Part shown: in pieces, positions 18,299-26,335 of the stretch | Layout of the letters: every line of letters begins with the position of its first letter | Numbering within the stretch: the first letter of the stretch is position 1 | NCBI GenBank assembly: GCA_049647265.1 | Contig: JBARXJ010000004.1 | Span: 83,742-147,741 of the forward strand | From: JAAURB01 sp049647265 | GTDB taxonomy: Bacteria; Cyanobacteriota; Cyanobacteriia; Cyanobacteriales; Microcoleaceae | Reading direction: 5' to 3' | Length of the DNA: 64,000 nucleotides | Made by a program: the position numbers and the translations under genes | The notes under the pieces: generated by a model | What the model was told of the DNA's origin: nothing | The model's input: the letters and a program-made list of their open reading frames with translations, nothing else | Databases searched by the model: none

Positions 18299-18446
18299 GG
18301 TGGTTTCTGGGTAAGGGTTGGCTGAGCCAGTAATTGTGATACAGGTTGCTAGAGAAATATTGTCAAATACCGTTAACTATTTTTACCTTTTGGTAATAGT
18401 CATCTTAGTTGTTCTAAAGAAGCAATTAGAAGGTTGAACAGAGGTA

Positions 18447-18947
18447 TTAGCAGCCATCGAAATTTTGGGTAATCCAAGCAGTTCCTTGATTATCAATCTT
18501 TACCCCAATTCCAGTATTGGTAAAATTAGGGGTGAAGATATTTTTTCTATGACCTAATGAATGCAGCCAACCAGAAACCGCAACCGTCGCAATATTGCCA
18601 TAATTATTCATCGCAACATTCTCACCGAAGTACTGGCATTGAGCAGATTGAATACGGCTCTCAATTCCATCATGACTGAGGCTATTTTGAGAGAGCTGAC
18701 GCTGGCTATGCTGACGGGCAATATTATCAAGTTGATTGTTCCGATTAAGAGGAGATAAACCCTGATTGAGCCGATGTTGGTTGATGAGCTGATGAATCTC
18801 AGTTTCAATCTGTGTAGCGCTGGATAACGTTGGTAAACTTGGGGGAGCTTGTTGATAGCTTGGCGGCACAAAAGTGAGAGGTACGGTTCCACACCGCCAG
18901 AATACAAGGGGGATAAAAAGCGGAATAAATCTAATATGTTTGTGCAT
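18447..18947 (-). CDS. Secreted CAP/SCP-domain protein
   Basis: A 166-residue protein with a CAP (CRISP/Antigen 5/PR-1) domain: LINQHRLNQGLSPLNRN, LDNIARQHSQRQ, LSHDG, AQCQYFGENVAMN, VSGWLHSLGHRKNIF, GIGVKID and a final WITQNFDG. The usual His and Glu positions (SHDG, GENV, SGWLHS-GHR) are present. The chosen ATG at 18947 (MHKHIRFIPLFIPLVFW) gives a signal-peptide-like N-terminus; an upstream start at 18995 would be translated from the GTGTCA repeat cluster. The domain acts outside the cytoplasm, which fits the membrane theme of this gene run. Confidence 0.85.
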   Translation of the reverse strand: MHKHIRFIPLFIPLVFWRCGTVPLTFVPPSYQQAPPSLPTLSSATQIETEIHQLINQHRLNQGLSPLNRNNQLDNIARQHSQRQLSQNSLSHDGIESRIQSAQCQYFGENVAMNNYGNIATVAVSGWLHSLGHRKNIFTPNFTNTGIGVKIDNQGTAWITQNFDGC

Positions 18948-18963
18948 GATTCTATTAAAAAAC

Positions 18964-19113
18964 CGTGTCACAGGACGTGTCATGAACGGTGTCATAGAGG
19001 TGTCCTGTGACGTGTCATGGGTGTCCTGTGACGTGTCATAGGTGTCATAGGGCGTGTCACAAAACCTGTCATGACAGGCTTATGACGTGTCATGGTGTCT
19101 TGTGACACGTCAT
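18964..19113. repeat. Iteron-like GTGTCA cluster with palindromes
   Basis: GTGTCA occurs eight times in about 130 bp. A 20-bp unit GGTGTCCTGTGACGTGTCAT occurs twice back to back (18999-19040). There is a perfect 14-bp palindrome CCTGTCATGACAGG (19065-19078). An 11-bp inverted repeat ATGACGTGTCA / TGACACGTCAT (19082-19092 and 19103-19113) overlaps the stop codon of the ATPase gene. Such density suggests a protein-binding array (replication, partition or regulation) or a strong mRNA structure. What binds is unknown. Confidence 0.8.
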
Positions 19114-21233
19114 GACGGGGGTGATGCCGTAAGAGAAAAACGAATAGACGAATTGCCATTAAGTTCGACCTCAAAAATTTCTCCAATACCAATTTTTTCT
19201 AAGGATTGAAAAAGCATTATTGCCTCTTCTGCTGATTGGCATTTTAATTTGCCGCCCAATTCGCGCATAGCTTGGCGAGTTGAGATTTCCCCGTTATTTT
19301 GCTGACAAAACATTAGTATGGCTTGCTGCTGCTCTGTTAATTTAGGTGACTGATTGTCAATCCTAGCATTAGCTTTTTCTGCCCTCAAATTCCAGATAGG
19401 GTTATAGTGATTTCGGAGCTGGCTTAATGCTAAGCCAATAAAGTTTACTCCTCTATTTTCGGGAATAAAGTAGGCAATGTAAGGCTGATGCCCTTCTTGG
19501 ACAAGGCTTTGCAATTTTTCATAAAATGGCTTTTGCCTTCTCCCGAAGTGAGCCGCCATCAACTCATTTAATAGCCCAATATAAACCGGGTTATACCCAT
19601 CAATACATACGGCAAATAATCCTTCTGTATTTTTAGGCAGTAAGTCAAGTTGGTTGGGGAATATAGCGGCTCTCCAGCCTTGAATATTCATCTCTTCTCT
19701 TGAGAGTACAATGGATGAATATTCAGCAGAAATGTTAGAGGCAGTACTAGCTGTTGAGGAGGAATTGTCGCCTACTCCTGCGTCCGACTCGTGAGCTGTC
19801 CGTGTAGTTTTAGGAAACAACAACTCCTTGATAAAAGAGAGCTGCATCCATTGTTCAAGCCGGACGGCTGTTTGCTGTGGTCTATTAAGCTCATCCCGAT
19901 TCAAGCCAATAAGAACCCCTTTGAAATTAGGGACAAAATCTCCTGTTTCCGGGTCAATTTGATTACCGAGAAATAGTCTTAAAAAGGAAGATTCAATCGA
20001 GGCTTTCATCCCCTTGGTTCCTGCCAGTCCTTCATTAGTATCTGAGTGGGTTAAAGCAATCAAACACACATCACTTTTCCTGACATCCGAACACCAGCTT
20101 TTAACGAATTTCTGGGATTTCTCGCTGTCGGGTAACGAGTCTTTGTATTGGGTAACTTCATCAAATAAGAATGTCAGTCTTTGCCCTGAGCCGTCAGTTG
20201 TATCAACAGCATTAAAGTAATCATCAATACCCTGGTCAATGTCTCCATAGTTTTTGTGATGCCCTTTAACTGTCCAGTTTTCCGGCCAGCCGTTTTTCTC
20301 GGCGTGGGGGTCATGAATGGCGACGTTATGCTGCCAGAGGAGTTGTCGTACAGCACAGACAAATTTACTGAAGGAGGTTTTACCGCTTCCTTGGTCGCCG
20401 ATGATCATAAGCAAGCGGGAGAGGCAAACAATCCGCAGCCAATAATAGCGTGGGGAGTCCAGCAAGGCAATTAGCTCTTCAACAGTACTGAAACCATTAC
20501 GCTCTATAGCTTTGACAATAATCTCATCTTCTGAAAGTGTTGGCTTTTCGTGCTGTCGTGTGCTGTCGTGTGCTGTCGTTGGAACTTTCTCAAGTTTTTG
20601 TGACAGCACATCCGCCAATCTTTCGCGGGGCGTGACGTTAGTCGTAGGATGAATCCCAGGTATCTTTGCTACATCCTGTGGATGCGCCGGAGGATCTAGT
20701 TGTGACTCTAGGACTTGGGCTGGCATTGAGGGTGAGGGTAAGGGAGGCGTTGAGGAAGAGGGTAGAGGAACTGTTTGAGATATAGGCTGTCCGACAAGCG
20801 GAGGAGAGTCTGACTTAGAGGGTTTGGGAGGATTGTTAGGGGCTTGATGTGACGGGTACGGTACTTCAATTCGGGCTTGCTCGTATGAGAGATAAGCCGC
20901 AATAGTCGCTCTATCAAGATGTTCTGAGGCTCCAAAACGCCGTAGGATAGAGCGTTGCTCCTGTTGTTCGAGATAGTCGTGGTATCTGTCAGCTTCATCA
21001 CAGGCAATTGAACTTGCCAGCGCTACGAACCCGCCAAGGAGGCTGAGTCCGGAAAGCGAGAGAGTTGCAATGGATTTATTACGGTTTCCCACCGGGTTGC
21101 CAATAACAGCGATCGCGACAATACACGTAAAGCCTCCAACTAGCGCCCCAATAGAGATGGTTTTAAGAACAACGATATTGGCGCATTTTACCCGCCGGGG
21201 TAGCAGGTGATAGAGATTATCAACCTCAACCAT
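19110..21233 (-). CDS. Membrane-anchored P-loop ATPase (FtsK/HerA/VirD4-like candidate)
   Basis: A 707-residue protein. Two transmembrane helices (about 20-46 and 55-77) are followed by a Pro/Ser-rich linker (125-200) and an ASCE ATPase domain. Walker A is GDQGSGKTS (279-287) and Walker B is LTFLFDEV (353-360), followed by VCLIALTHSDT. The last 85 residues look like a winged helix (ILMFCQQNNGEISTRQAMRELGG). The two-helix anchor plus ATPase recalls DNA-pumping or coupling proteins, but I cannot place it in a named family. Its start overlaps the upstream membrane gene by 8 bases. It is the only obvious motor in the membrane gene run. Confidence 0.75.
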   Translation of the reverse strand: MVEVDNLYHLLPRRVKCANIVVLKTISIGALVGGFTCIVAIAVIGNPVGNRNKSIATLSLSGLSLLGGFVALASSIACDEADRYHDYLEQQEQRSILRRFGASEHLDRATIAAYLSYEQARIEVPYPSHQAPNNPPKPSKSDSPPLVGQPISQTVPLPSSSTPPLPSPSMPAQVLESQLDPPAHPQDVAKIPGIHPTTNVTPRERLADVLSQKLEKVPTTAHDSTRQHEKPTLSEDEIIVKAIERNGFSTVEELIALLDSPRYYWLRIVCLSRLLMIIGDQGSGKTSFSKFVCAVRQLLWQHNVAIHDPHAEKNGWPENWTVKGHHKNYGDIDQGIDDYFNAVDTTDGSGQRLTFLFDEVTQYKDSLPDSEKSQKFVKSWCSDVRKSDVCLIALTHSDTNEGLAGTKGMKASIESSFLRLFLGNQIDPETGDFVPNFKGVLIGLNRDELNRPQQTAVRLEQWMQLSFIKELLFPKTTRTAHESDAGVGDNSSSTASTASNISAEYSSIVLSREEMNIQGWRAAIFPNQLDLLPKNTEGLFAVCIDGYNPVYIGLLNELMAAHFGRRQKPFYEKLQSLVQEGHQPYIAYFIPENRGVNFIGLALSQLRNHYNPIWNLRAEKANARIDNQSPKLTEQQQAILMFCQQNNGEISTRQAMRELGGKLKCQSAEEAIMLFQSLEKIGIGEIFEVELNGNSSIRFSLTASPPS
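20551..20608. promoter_or_regulatory. TGCTGTCGTG decamer array, copy 1 (inside ATPase gene)
   Basis: TGCTGTCGTG occurs three times at exact 10-bp spacing (20551, 20561, 20571; the last ends in T). An AT-rich stretch follows and then an inverted TGACAGCA at 20601. The same layout with the same 30-bp offset is found at 26285-26342. One-turn spacing suggests binding along one face of the helix. The site is also coding (AHDSTRQH). Confidence 0.6.
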
Positions 21234-21606
21234 TTTTACCTCCAGTTGGCGAGGAATTGAACAAAAACAGGAAGATTATGTCGGCAATGAGGGCAATTGT
21301 GGTTGCCAGGATTTTGACGTAGATATAGCGCTCAATCAGCCACAGCCCGAAGAACAGGCTGAAAACAGCACCGCCGATTTTGGCAAGACGTTCACGCAGA
21401 TGCTTGTTGGTTTGACTGGCCGAAAGCTGCTCCGGGATTTCTCGAAACAGTTCATAGTAAAGTGCTAGCAGGCTTATAATAATGCCCAGTACAATAGCGA
21501 AGCCGCGCAACCCCTCAAACAAGGCGGCGGATAGTACCAGGTTTAGGGTAGCGCTGCTGTAAACGAGAAACTGGGCAAAAGGGTTGAGGTCTAGTTTGAG
21601 GGGCAT
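21226..21606 (-). CDS. Multi-pass membrane protein
   Basis: A 126-residue hydrophobic protein with about four membrane helices (14-28, 31-47, 77-90, 97-116) and one charged cytoplasmic-type loop (YELFREIPEQLSASQTNKHLRERLAK). It overlaps the ATPase start by 8 bases, so the two are probably made together and may interact. No family recognised. Confidence 0.65.
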   Translation of the reverse strand: MPLKLDLNPFAQFLVYSSATLNLVLSAALFEGLRGFAIVLGIIISLLALYYELFREIPEQLSASQTNKHLRERLAKIGGAVFSLFFGLWLIERYIYVKILATTIALIADIIFLFLFNSSPTGGKNG

Positions 21607-21630
21607 CTTTGTTTACGGTAAGTATTTAGC

Positions 21631-21883
21631 TTTTAGTGATTAGTAATTAGTGATTAGTAATTAGTAATTAGTAATTAGTTTTTAGTTTGTCTCAAGTCAA
21701 TAATCATGCAATTTTTTGGCTGTAATGTTTGAAATTAATGCGAAACGCAACTAATAACATACCTGCTAACTACGTGCTTACTAATTGCCAAATACTCACA
21801 ACTTATTGACTAACAACTAACGACTAACAACTAACTACTCCTCTACTAACAACTAACGACTAACAACTAACAACTAATAACTA
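21631..21883. repeat. STRR clusters (TTAGTAA and its complement)
   Basis: A TTAGTAA/TTAGTGA heptamer array (21631-21687) is followed 120 bp later by CAACTAA/CGACTAA heptamers (21806-21883), roughly its reverse complement. The pair could fold into a long hairpin between the membrane protein and the coiled-coil gene. No coding potential. Confidence 0.85.
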
Positions 21884-22402
21884 GAAGTTTGCAGCTACAT
21901 TGCGTTCTAGAGTCATAATTTGAGCGATCGCTCCATTGCAGCCTTGAATATTCTGTGAATGGGATTGACGTAGTTTGTGGTATTCAACAGACTGATTATT
22001 CAGGACTTGTTCCGTTTTTTCGTTTTCCTTGACCCGCTGCATTTCCCGCTGACTGTCACGCCGTGCCACCTCTTGAAAATGTTGATGGCGTTTTGTGCCA
22101 ATCTCTTGGATATTTTCGTAACTTTTATAGGCTTTTTGGGTGGCTTCCCAATTTGCGACTTCCACTTCTTCAACGTGTTTGAGAGCTAGTGCTTCAACTG
22201 GGGTGAAGGCACGGGCATACTGTAGATGCGGTATAGAGGCGTTATAGCTGTAACCGGGGCGGTTGTAAGGTGTAATTGCATCTGTCGTAGTACGCTGCAA
22301 AGCACGGTTAACGTTGCCGCCACACCCACTGGAGTTGGCATGAACAGCGCTACCGCTAGTCATTTTAACGAGCGCGGATGTGAGTTTTTGGAATTGATTC
22401 AT
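21881..22402 (-). CDS. Hypothetical coiled-coil protein
   Basis: A 173-residue protein. The N-terminal 60 residues are Gly/Ser/Tyr-rich (NSSGCGGNVN, YNRPGYSYN). Residues about 70-150 form a charged helix or coiled coil (EEVEVANWEATQKAYKSYEN, REMQRVKENEKTEQVL). Cysteines at about 27 and 154 may pair if exported. It sits in the membrane gene run. Function unknown. Confidence 0.6.
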   Translation of the reverse strand: MNQFQKLTSALVKMTSGSAVHANSSGCGGNVNRALQRTTTDAITPYNRPGYSYNASIPHLQYARAFTPVEALALKHVEEVEVANWEATQKAYKSYENIQEIGTKRHQHFQEVARRDSQREMQRVKENEKTEQVLNNQSVEYHKLRQSHSQNIQGCNGAIAQIMTLERNVAANF

Positions 22403-22494
22403 GAGTCTATATAAAAAGGGTTGATTGTATCTCTAACAAGCGCCGTAATCTGGAGGTGGACTACGGAGTCGCAACGGAATTGGATGAAACATGA

Positions 22495-22767
22495 TTATTG
22501 TGGCGAAAGGTAATCGTAGAAAATGTCTTTGCAGCCTTCGCCACCGTTGTTTTGTAGACAGCGCTCATATTGTGTGAAAGCGCCGGAATTGAGCAAAATC
22601 TCTATGGCGTGTTGCGGGGTAAGGTAGGCTTCTAACGTATATCGTCCTAGAAGTAGGATTAAAACCAGGGCAATTAGTCCGCCTATCCAATTGATAATTA
22701 GGCGAACGGTGGAACTCTGATGTGCAGGCTGTTCGGGCGGCATTCCATTGGGAAGAGGTGGATACAT
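22495..22767 (-). CDS. Single-pass membrane protein
   Basis: A 90-residue protein starting MYPPLPNGMPPEQPAHQ. A Pro-rich head is followed by one membrane helix (about 24-46, LIINWIGGLIALVLILLLG) and a C-terminal domain with two cysteines (YERCLQNNGGEGCKDIFYDYL), possibly a disulfide outside the membrane. The ATG at 22767 is preferred; the frame upstream is unlike coding sequence. Confidence 0.6.
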   Translation of the reverse strand: MYPPLPNGMPPEQPAHQSSTVRLIINWIGGLIALVLILLLGRYTLEAYLTPQHAIEILLNSGAFTQYERCLQNNGGEGCKDIFYDYLSPQ

Positions 22768-22841
22768 TATCTTTTTTTGTTGGCGATAAAGCGGAAAGTT
22801 GGCGGTGTCGGCTTCCGTCCCGCCATTCGCGAAGCATGACG

Positions 22842-23423
22842 TTAGTCGTAACTTTTCAAGAAAAGGAACGACATAATTGCACCACCCAGGAAGCCAAATG
22901 CGTGTCCCTCCCAACTAACCCCTCGCTCAACAATGGGGAGCATTCCGGGTAGAATACCTGTAAATAGGGCGATTGTGAGTCCGGTGATGATGCCGTAGAA
23001 GATAGTGGGCATCCAGATACAGCAAAAGATGGCAAAGCCAATCAAGCCAAAGACTAGACCGGACGCACCAACATGAACAGAGTTAGGCGCACCTACAAGC
23101 CAGATGCCACCCCCTGCAATTAGACAAATGCCCCAGAATATCCAGCCAAAGCGCCCAGGGCAGGCGGTGATGACGAGAATGGCACTGGGAATATATCCCA
23201 GGGTATTTCCCACAAGATGCTGCATATCTCCGTGCAGGAAGGCATGGGCAACGATACCAATGAAAGCCATCAACCCGATAGGCGATCGCGGATGTACACC
23301 GAAATAATCAAGGGGGACAAATAGAGATTGGTCAACAATTTCAACTACCCACATCAGCATGAGATAGAAGGCGGCTTCAATTAAGTCATGGGCAACCCCC
23401 GAAGAACTATCATTTACAGACAT
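22842..23423 (-). CDS. Rhomboid-family intramembrane serine protease
   Basis: A 193-residue multi-pass protein with rhomboid marks: HAFLHGDMQHLVGNTLGY (the HxxxN helix with oxyanion Asn), VHVGASGLVFGLIGF (catalytic Ser in GxSG), and WEGHAFGFLGG (catalytic His). Rhomboids cleave membrane proteins within or near their transmembrane helices. Several single-pass proteins are encoded in the same run, so one may be the substrate. The ATG at 23423 is chosen; the frame continues upstream but overlaps the neighbour. Confidence 0.9.
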   Translation of the reverse strand: MSVNDSSSGVAHDLIEAAFYLMLMWVVEIVDQSLFVPLDYFGVHPRSPIGLMAFIGIVAHAFLHGDMQHLVGNTLGYIPSAILVITACPGRFGWIFWGICLIAGGGIWLVGAPNSVHVGASGLVFGLIGFAIFCCIWMPTIFYGIITGLTIALFTGILPGMLPIVERGVSWEGHAFGFLGGAIMSFLFLKSYD

Positions 23424-23619
23424 AGCAGCCGGGGATCTCTTGTGGAGGTTGGTTTTGGGGTTGATTTTGTCCCGGTAGCTGACCACGGGGTGGCGCTTTA
23501 ACAAGTCCGGCTGGAAATAGACCATTAAATAGATTGGGAGCGAAGAAGATTAGGGCGATTAGCCCCAGAATCAATCCCCCTAGCATGACGTATTGCTTCT
23601 TGGCGGTGGCGGAATTCAT
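23410..23619 (-). CDS. Single-pass membrane protein with Pro/Gln-rich tail
   Basis: A 69-residue protein (MNSATAKKQYVMLGG) with one membrane helix (about 11-31) and a Pro/Gln/Asn tail ending CYVCK, a CxxC motif at the extreme C-terminus. It overlaps the rhomboid start by 14 bases, so the two are likely coupled and it is a candidate rhomboid substrate (inference). A weak CGGAG precedes the start. Confidence 0.55.
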   Translation of the reverse strand: MNSATAKKQYVMLGGLILGLIALIFFAPNLFNGLFPAGLVKAPPRGQLPGQNQPQNQPPQEIPGCYVCK

Positions 23620-23734
23620 GAGAAAATCTCCGATTGCAAAAAATGACGTTGTGCAACCCCACCAATACAGGGATGGTGAGGTAACAGGCTGCCGCGAATA
23701 CAGTGAATTTGAGCAGAAAATTGTCAGAAGACAT
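23525..23734 (-). CDS. Possible small membrane protein
   Basis: A 69-residue frame (MSSDNFLLKFTVFAAACYL) with one clear membrane helix, then a basic region (CNRRFSHEFRHRQEA). Its 3' half overlaps the next gene by 95 bases in another frame, which is unusual. It starts 5 bases after the 56-residue gene upstream. Support is moderate: the hydrophobic N-terminus looks real, the tail less so. Confidence 0.35.
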   Translation of the reverse strand: MSSDNFLLKFTVFAAACYLTIPVLVGLHNVIFCNRRFSHEFRHRQEAIRHARGIDSGANRPNLLRSQSI

Positions 23735-23739
23735 GACAA

Positions 23740-23910
23740 TCAACGAATTTGATTAAAGTCAACAAGACGACAGAATTGCCCATCACCAGGTGTAATGGCA
23801 TAAGGCAAATCAACCCCGCCCCGACTGACACATACAACCAGCAGACATAAATAAAGCCCGTACCAAATCGGGCGTTCACTCCTGGGATAAAGTTTGGCGA
23901 GGAAATCCAT
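23740..23910 (-). CDS. Small single-pass membrane protein (56 aa)
   Basis: This frame starts at the ATG at 23910, ten bases behind a GGAGG ribosome-binding site, and reads MDFLAKLYPRSERPIWYGLYL with one membrane helix, then a polar tail ending FNQIR. A competing frame from 23930 exists, but the Shine-Dalgarno spacing favours this one. It lies 3 bases after the stop of the TTNNF-motif gene. Unrecognised. Confidence 0.5.
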   Translation of the reverse strand: MDFLAKLYPRSERPIWYGLYLCLLVVCVSRGGVDLPYAITPGDGQFCRLVDFNQIR

Positions 23911-23913
23911 GAA

Positions 23914-24309
23914 TTACTGGCCTCCAGCACCCGGCATTACAAAGTTATTGGTCGTACCGCCACCACCGTAAGGCATAATCACAGTGGGTCGTAGGAGTCC
24001 AGTCATCATCACAGCAAAAACGATGATCCCGAATAGCCAGACGAAAGGATGCACGTAAATTGGGTGGATAGTGATGTCTGTCTTTGGCTGCACAGGGTTG
24101 TTTTGTACGGCTGGAGGCGGTGCAGGCGATTGGTGTACAGGCGGTGGAAACGAGGAGGGTGCTTGTTGATAGTCGGAATAATCGTTGTAAGCTGGGTAAT
24201 TGCTTTTGTTAGATGACTGAATTGTCGGTAGACCCGAAGATTGACTATCACCAAAGTCTTGATAAACGATTCTGCCGTCTTGGATCACCTGTTTGCGAAG
24301 GTATGTCAT
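23914..24309 (-). CDS. Membrane protein with C-terminal GGGGTTNNF motif
   Basis: A 131-residue protein (MTYLRKQVIQDGRIVYQDFG). The first 80 residues are polar and Pro/Gln-rich. One membrane helix (about 91-110, FVWLFGIIVFAVMMTGLL) follows, then the tail VIMPYGGGGTTNNFVMPGAGG. The tail motif is shared with the protein at 24390-24788, suggesting a common binding or sorting role. No known family. Confidence 0.65.
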   Translation of the reverse strand: MTYLRKQVIQDGRIVYQDFGDSQSSGLPTIQSSNKSNYPAYNDYSDYQQAPSSFPPPVHQSPAPPPAVQNNPVQPKTDITIHPIYVHPFVWLFGIIVFAVMMTGLLRPTVIMPYGGGGTTNNFVMPGAGGQ

Positions 24310-24389
24310 GATAAAAATTGAGTGATAATTGGATGAGCGAAGGAAGAGGGAAGAGATTTGCAAAGAGTCCCTATTTGCAAGAATCCCTA

Positions 24390-24788
24390 TCACTTGATGA
24401 TGAAATTATTGGTGGTTCCACCGCCGCTATAGGGCATGGGTGCGTAATAACTGGGAGCCAGTAAATTCTTAAGTACAATAACGCCGAGAATACCACCTGC
24501 TGTTAATACGGCAATTTGTTGCCAAAGCGACCAGGAACTCATGAACGTATTGTTCAAGAAAGCCAGATTTTTTTGAGACTGAGAGGCAGATAAGCCACGC
24601 CGATTGAGTTCTGTTTGATAGAGAGAGAGTTCCTGCATTTGTTGGTCATTGAGGGCAATTGCACTACGGGCTAACAGGTTGTGACGTGCCAATAGTTCGG
24701 TGTTGGTTAGAGTATGGGCAGTAACAACCGAAGTTTGAATATGCGTTTGCTGTTGATGCCATGAAGAGTGTGTTTGATGTTGGTTCAT
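24390..24788 (-). CDS. Membrane protein with C-terminal GGGTTNNF motif
   Basis: A 132-residue protein. A Gln/His-rich N-terminus (MNQHQTHSSWHQQQTH) is followed by a helical region (NTELLARHNLLARSAIALND), one membrane helix (about 91-108, IAVLTAGGILGVIVLKNLL), and the tail APMPYSGGGTTNNFIIK. The PY(G/S)GGGTTNNF tail is the only strong similarity to the neighbouring membrane protein. Unknown function. Confidence 0.65.
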   Translation of the reverse strand: MNQHQTHSSWHQQQTHIQTSVVTAHTLTNTELLARHNLLARSAIALNDQQMQELSLYQTELNRRGLSASQSQKNLAFLNNTFMSSWSLWQQIAVLTAGGILGVIVLKNLLAPSYYAPMPYSGGGTTNNFIIK

Positions 24789-24867
24789 AATCTTTGATAT
24801 TGGTAGTGAGTGAGCGATATGATTTGCGCTTGACGCGGAGATAGAACGCTAAGATTGGTAGCGTCCA

Positions 24868-25080
24868 TTACCAGAGATAACCGCCTGTTCCGGCAAAGGG
24901 ATAATCTGGCAACGGTGGGAATTGATTGGCGACAAACTCTTGTAAGGCTTGCCAAAGGGCATTAATATGAATCATTTTGAGTTCTGAGTTAGGACTATTA
25001 GAGAGGTGGGTAAGTGTCTGTTGCAGTTCAGTGAGCAGCGCATTAGACTGACGGCTGTTATCATCGAGTCGGTATAGCAA
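24868..25080 (-). CDS. Small hypothetical protein
   Basis: A 70-residue mostly helical protein (MLYRLDDNSRQSNALLTEL) ending in a Pro/Gly-rich PPLPDYPFAGTGGYLW. It starts 5 bases after the upstream gene's stop, so it is co-translated with it. Unrecognised. Confidence 0.5.
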   Translation of the reverse strand: MLYRLDDNSRQSNALLTELQQTLTHLSNSPNSELKMIHINALWQALQEFVANQFPPLPDYPFAGTGGYLW

Positions 25081-25085
25081 CTGAA

Positions 25086-25919
25086 TTATTGTGTCCAGTT
25101 GAACCGAGTAGTCTTGATGAGTTCCAGGCGGCGGTTGTCTGTCTTCTGGAAATGTTCTCGTTTGACTGTCATCTGCTGCAAAGCAACAGCCTGGGTAGGG
25201 TTTCCCGCTTCAGTTGATTGCAACCCCTCACGGCAATTTTTCAACTCTTGCCGAATAGCATCTTGTTGAGAACGGTGCAATTTACCAAAAAGTGCCAGGG
25301 TTTGCTGTGAGCTATCAACCAACCCGTAGAGAAAAGACTGCTGACGAACAATCTCAGTTGTCTGCGCCAAATCATAACCTTCATGAGCGGCTTGACGAAT
25401 AGCCTCTGTTGCAACAGCGCTACGAGTTTGTTCAACATTAGCTACCGCCGTTTTCATCTGTAATGCCAATTGTTGCTCATGCCAAAGCTGAATCATAAGA
25501 TCCGCCTCACTGGCTTTCATATTTTGATGATCGACCCCAAGAGACTTGGCTAAGACAATAGCCTGACTTTTCTCAATACTCAATTTTTTAGATACTGTCT
25601 CTAAGGGAACAATAGGGTCAGTATCTAGATCTTCAAGAGAATTGCAGGCCTCAGTATCAGCGGCAGTAGATTTCGATGCCGATACTTCAGATTTACTCTT
25701 GTGTTTCGGAGCCGTATGAAGTCTACGAGCTGTTAGTGCAGGGGAAGATGACTGCTTTTCAAATTCAGCAATAATGGCATTTGCCACGTTATCAGGAACA
25801 TCATCAGAAAAAGCATCAATAGTTACGCCACTTGATGTGCTGTTCCAGTGGTTGAGGGTTCTAATAAGTTGCTGCTCGGTGCAGTTTCCGAGACGAAGCC
25901 GGAGCGTTTTTGTATCCAT
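25086..25919 (-). CDS. Hypothetical protein, helical
   Basis: A 277-residue protein. The N-terminal domain (1-55, RLRLGNCTEQQLIRTLNHW, DVPDNVANAIIAEFE) is followed by a low-complexity Ser/Lys/Ala linker (56-95). A long charged helical region fills the rest (LSIEKSQAIVLAKSLGVDHQNMKASEADLMIQ onwards). No catalytic motif is seen. Its start lies 97 bases inside the 3' end of the upstream HTH gene, a long overlap. A scaffold or adaptor role in the membrane gene run is only a guess. Confidence 0.6.
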   Translation of the reverse strand: MDTKTLRLRLGNCTEQQLIRTLNHWNSTSSGVTIDAFSDDVPDNVANAIIAEFEKQSSSPALTARRLHTAPKHKSKSEVSASKSTAADTEACNSLEDLDTDPIVPLETVSKKLSIEKSQAIVLAKSLGVDHQNMKASEADLMIQLWHEQQLALQMKTAVANVEQTRSAVATEAIRQAAHEGYDLAQTTEIVRQQSFLYGLVDSSQQTLALFGKLHRSQQDAIRQELKNCREGLQSTEAGNPTQAVALQQMTVKREHFQKTDNRRLELIKTTRFNWTQ

Positions 25920-26335
25920 AACTCTTGTTGTGAGGGTGTGTAATTTAGGCGAACATTGTGAATTTGTTCTGCCAGTTTTTTGTGTGAGCGAGGAGCCTCG
26001 ATGTAAAAGGTTTCGTGTAAGCGCTCAACAACAGAACGTTGAAACCAGTCAAGACTGCCCCCTAAACCATAAGGATCAAACCAGGGGATTGAGGCAGCTA
26101 TCCAACTCAAACGGCGTTGCAAGGTACGAGTGGAAATGCCCAGTTGTTTTGCCAGGTCTTCCTGAGTAATAGTTTCGTTGCGCTTTTGATAGAAGTCTTC
26201 GAGGTCTATGGGAATGTCTTCCCACTGTCGTTCAAGAACTTCAACGGATATCGTTTTTGGTCTAGCGATTTGAATCACCTCCTGAGATGTCGTGTACTGT
26301 CGTGTGCTGTCAGTTGAATTTTTGTAAGTTTTCAC
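25823..26335 (-). CDS. HTH DNA-binding protein
   Basis: A protein of about 170 residues. A helix-turn-helix is visible at about 54-75 (ITQEDLAKQLGISTRTLQRRLSWIA). It heads the membrane gene run and is the obvious regulator candidate. The 5' end is uncertain: the GTG at 26335 would make the decamer array at 26285-26342 coding, while a strong AGGAGGTG lies downstream near 26280 without a standard start after it. If the true start is downstream, the array is this gene's operator. Confidence 0.65.
   Translation of the reverse strand: MKTYKNSTDSTRQYTTSQEVIQIARPKTISVEVLERQWEDIPIDLEDFYQKRNETITQEDLAKQLGISTRTLQRRLSWIAASIPWFDPYGLGGSLDWFQRSVVERLHETFYIEAPRSHKKLAEQIHNVRLNYTPSQQELWIQKRSGFVSETAPSSNLLEPSTTGTAHQVA

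Noticed and set aside
22565..22837. 90-codon minus-strand frame overlapping the single-pass membrane protein
   Set aside because: Low-complexity, basic, no membrane helix, while the other frame has a clear helix and start.
23724..23930. A 68-residue hydrophobic frame in place of the 56-residue gene at 23740-23910
   Set aside because: It has no ribosome-binding site, while the other frame starts 10 bases after GGAGG; the two cannot both be favoured.
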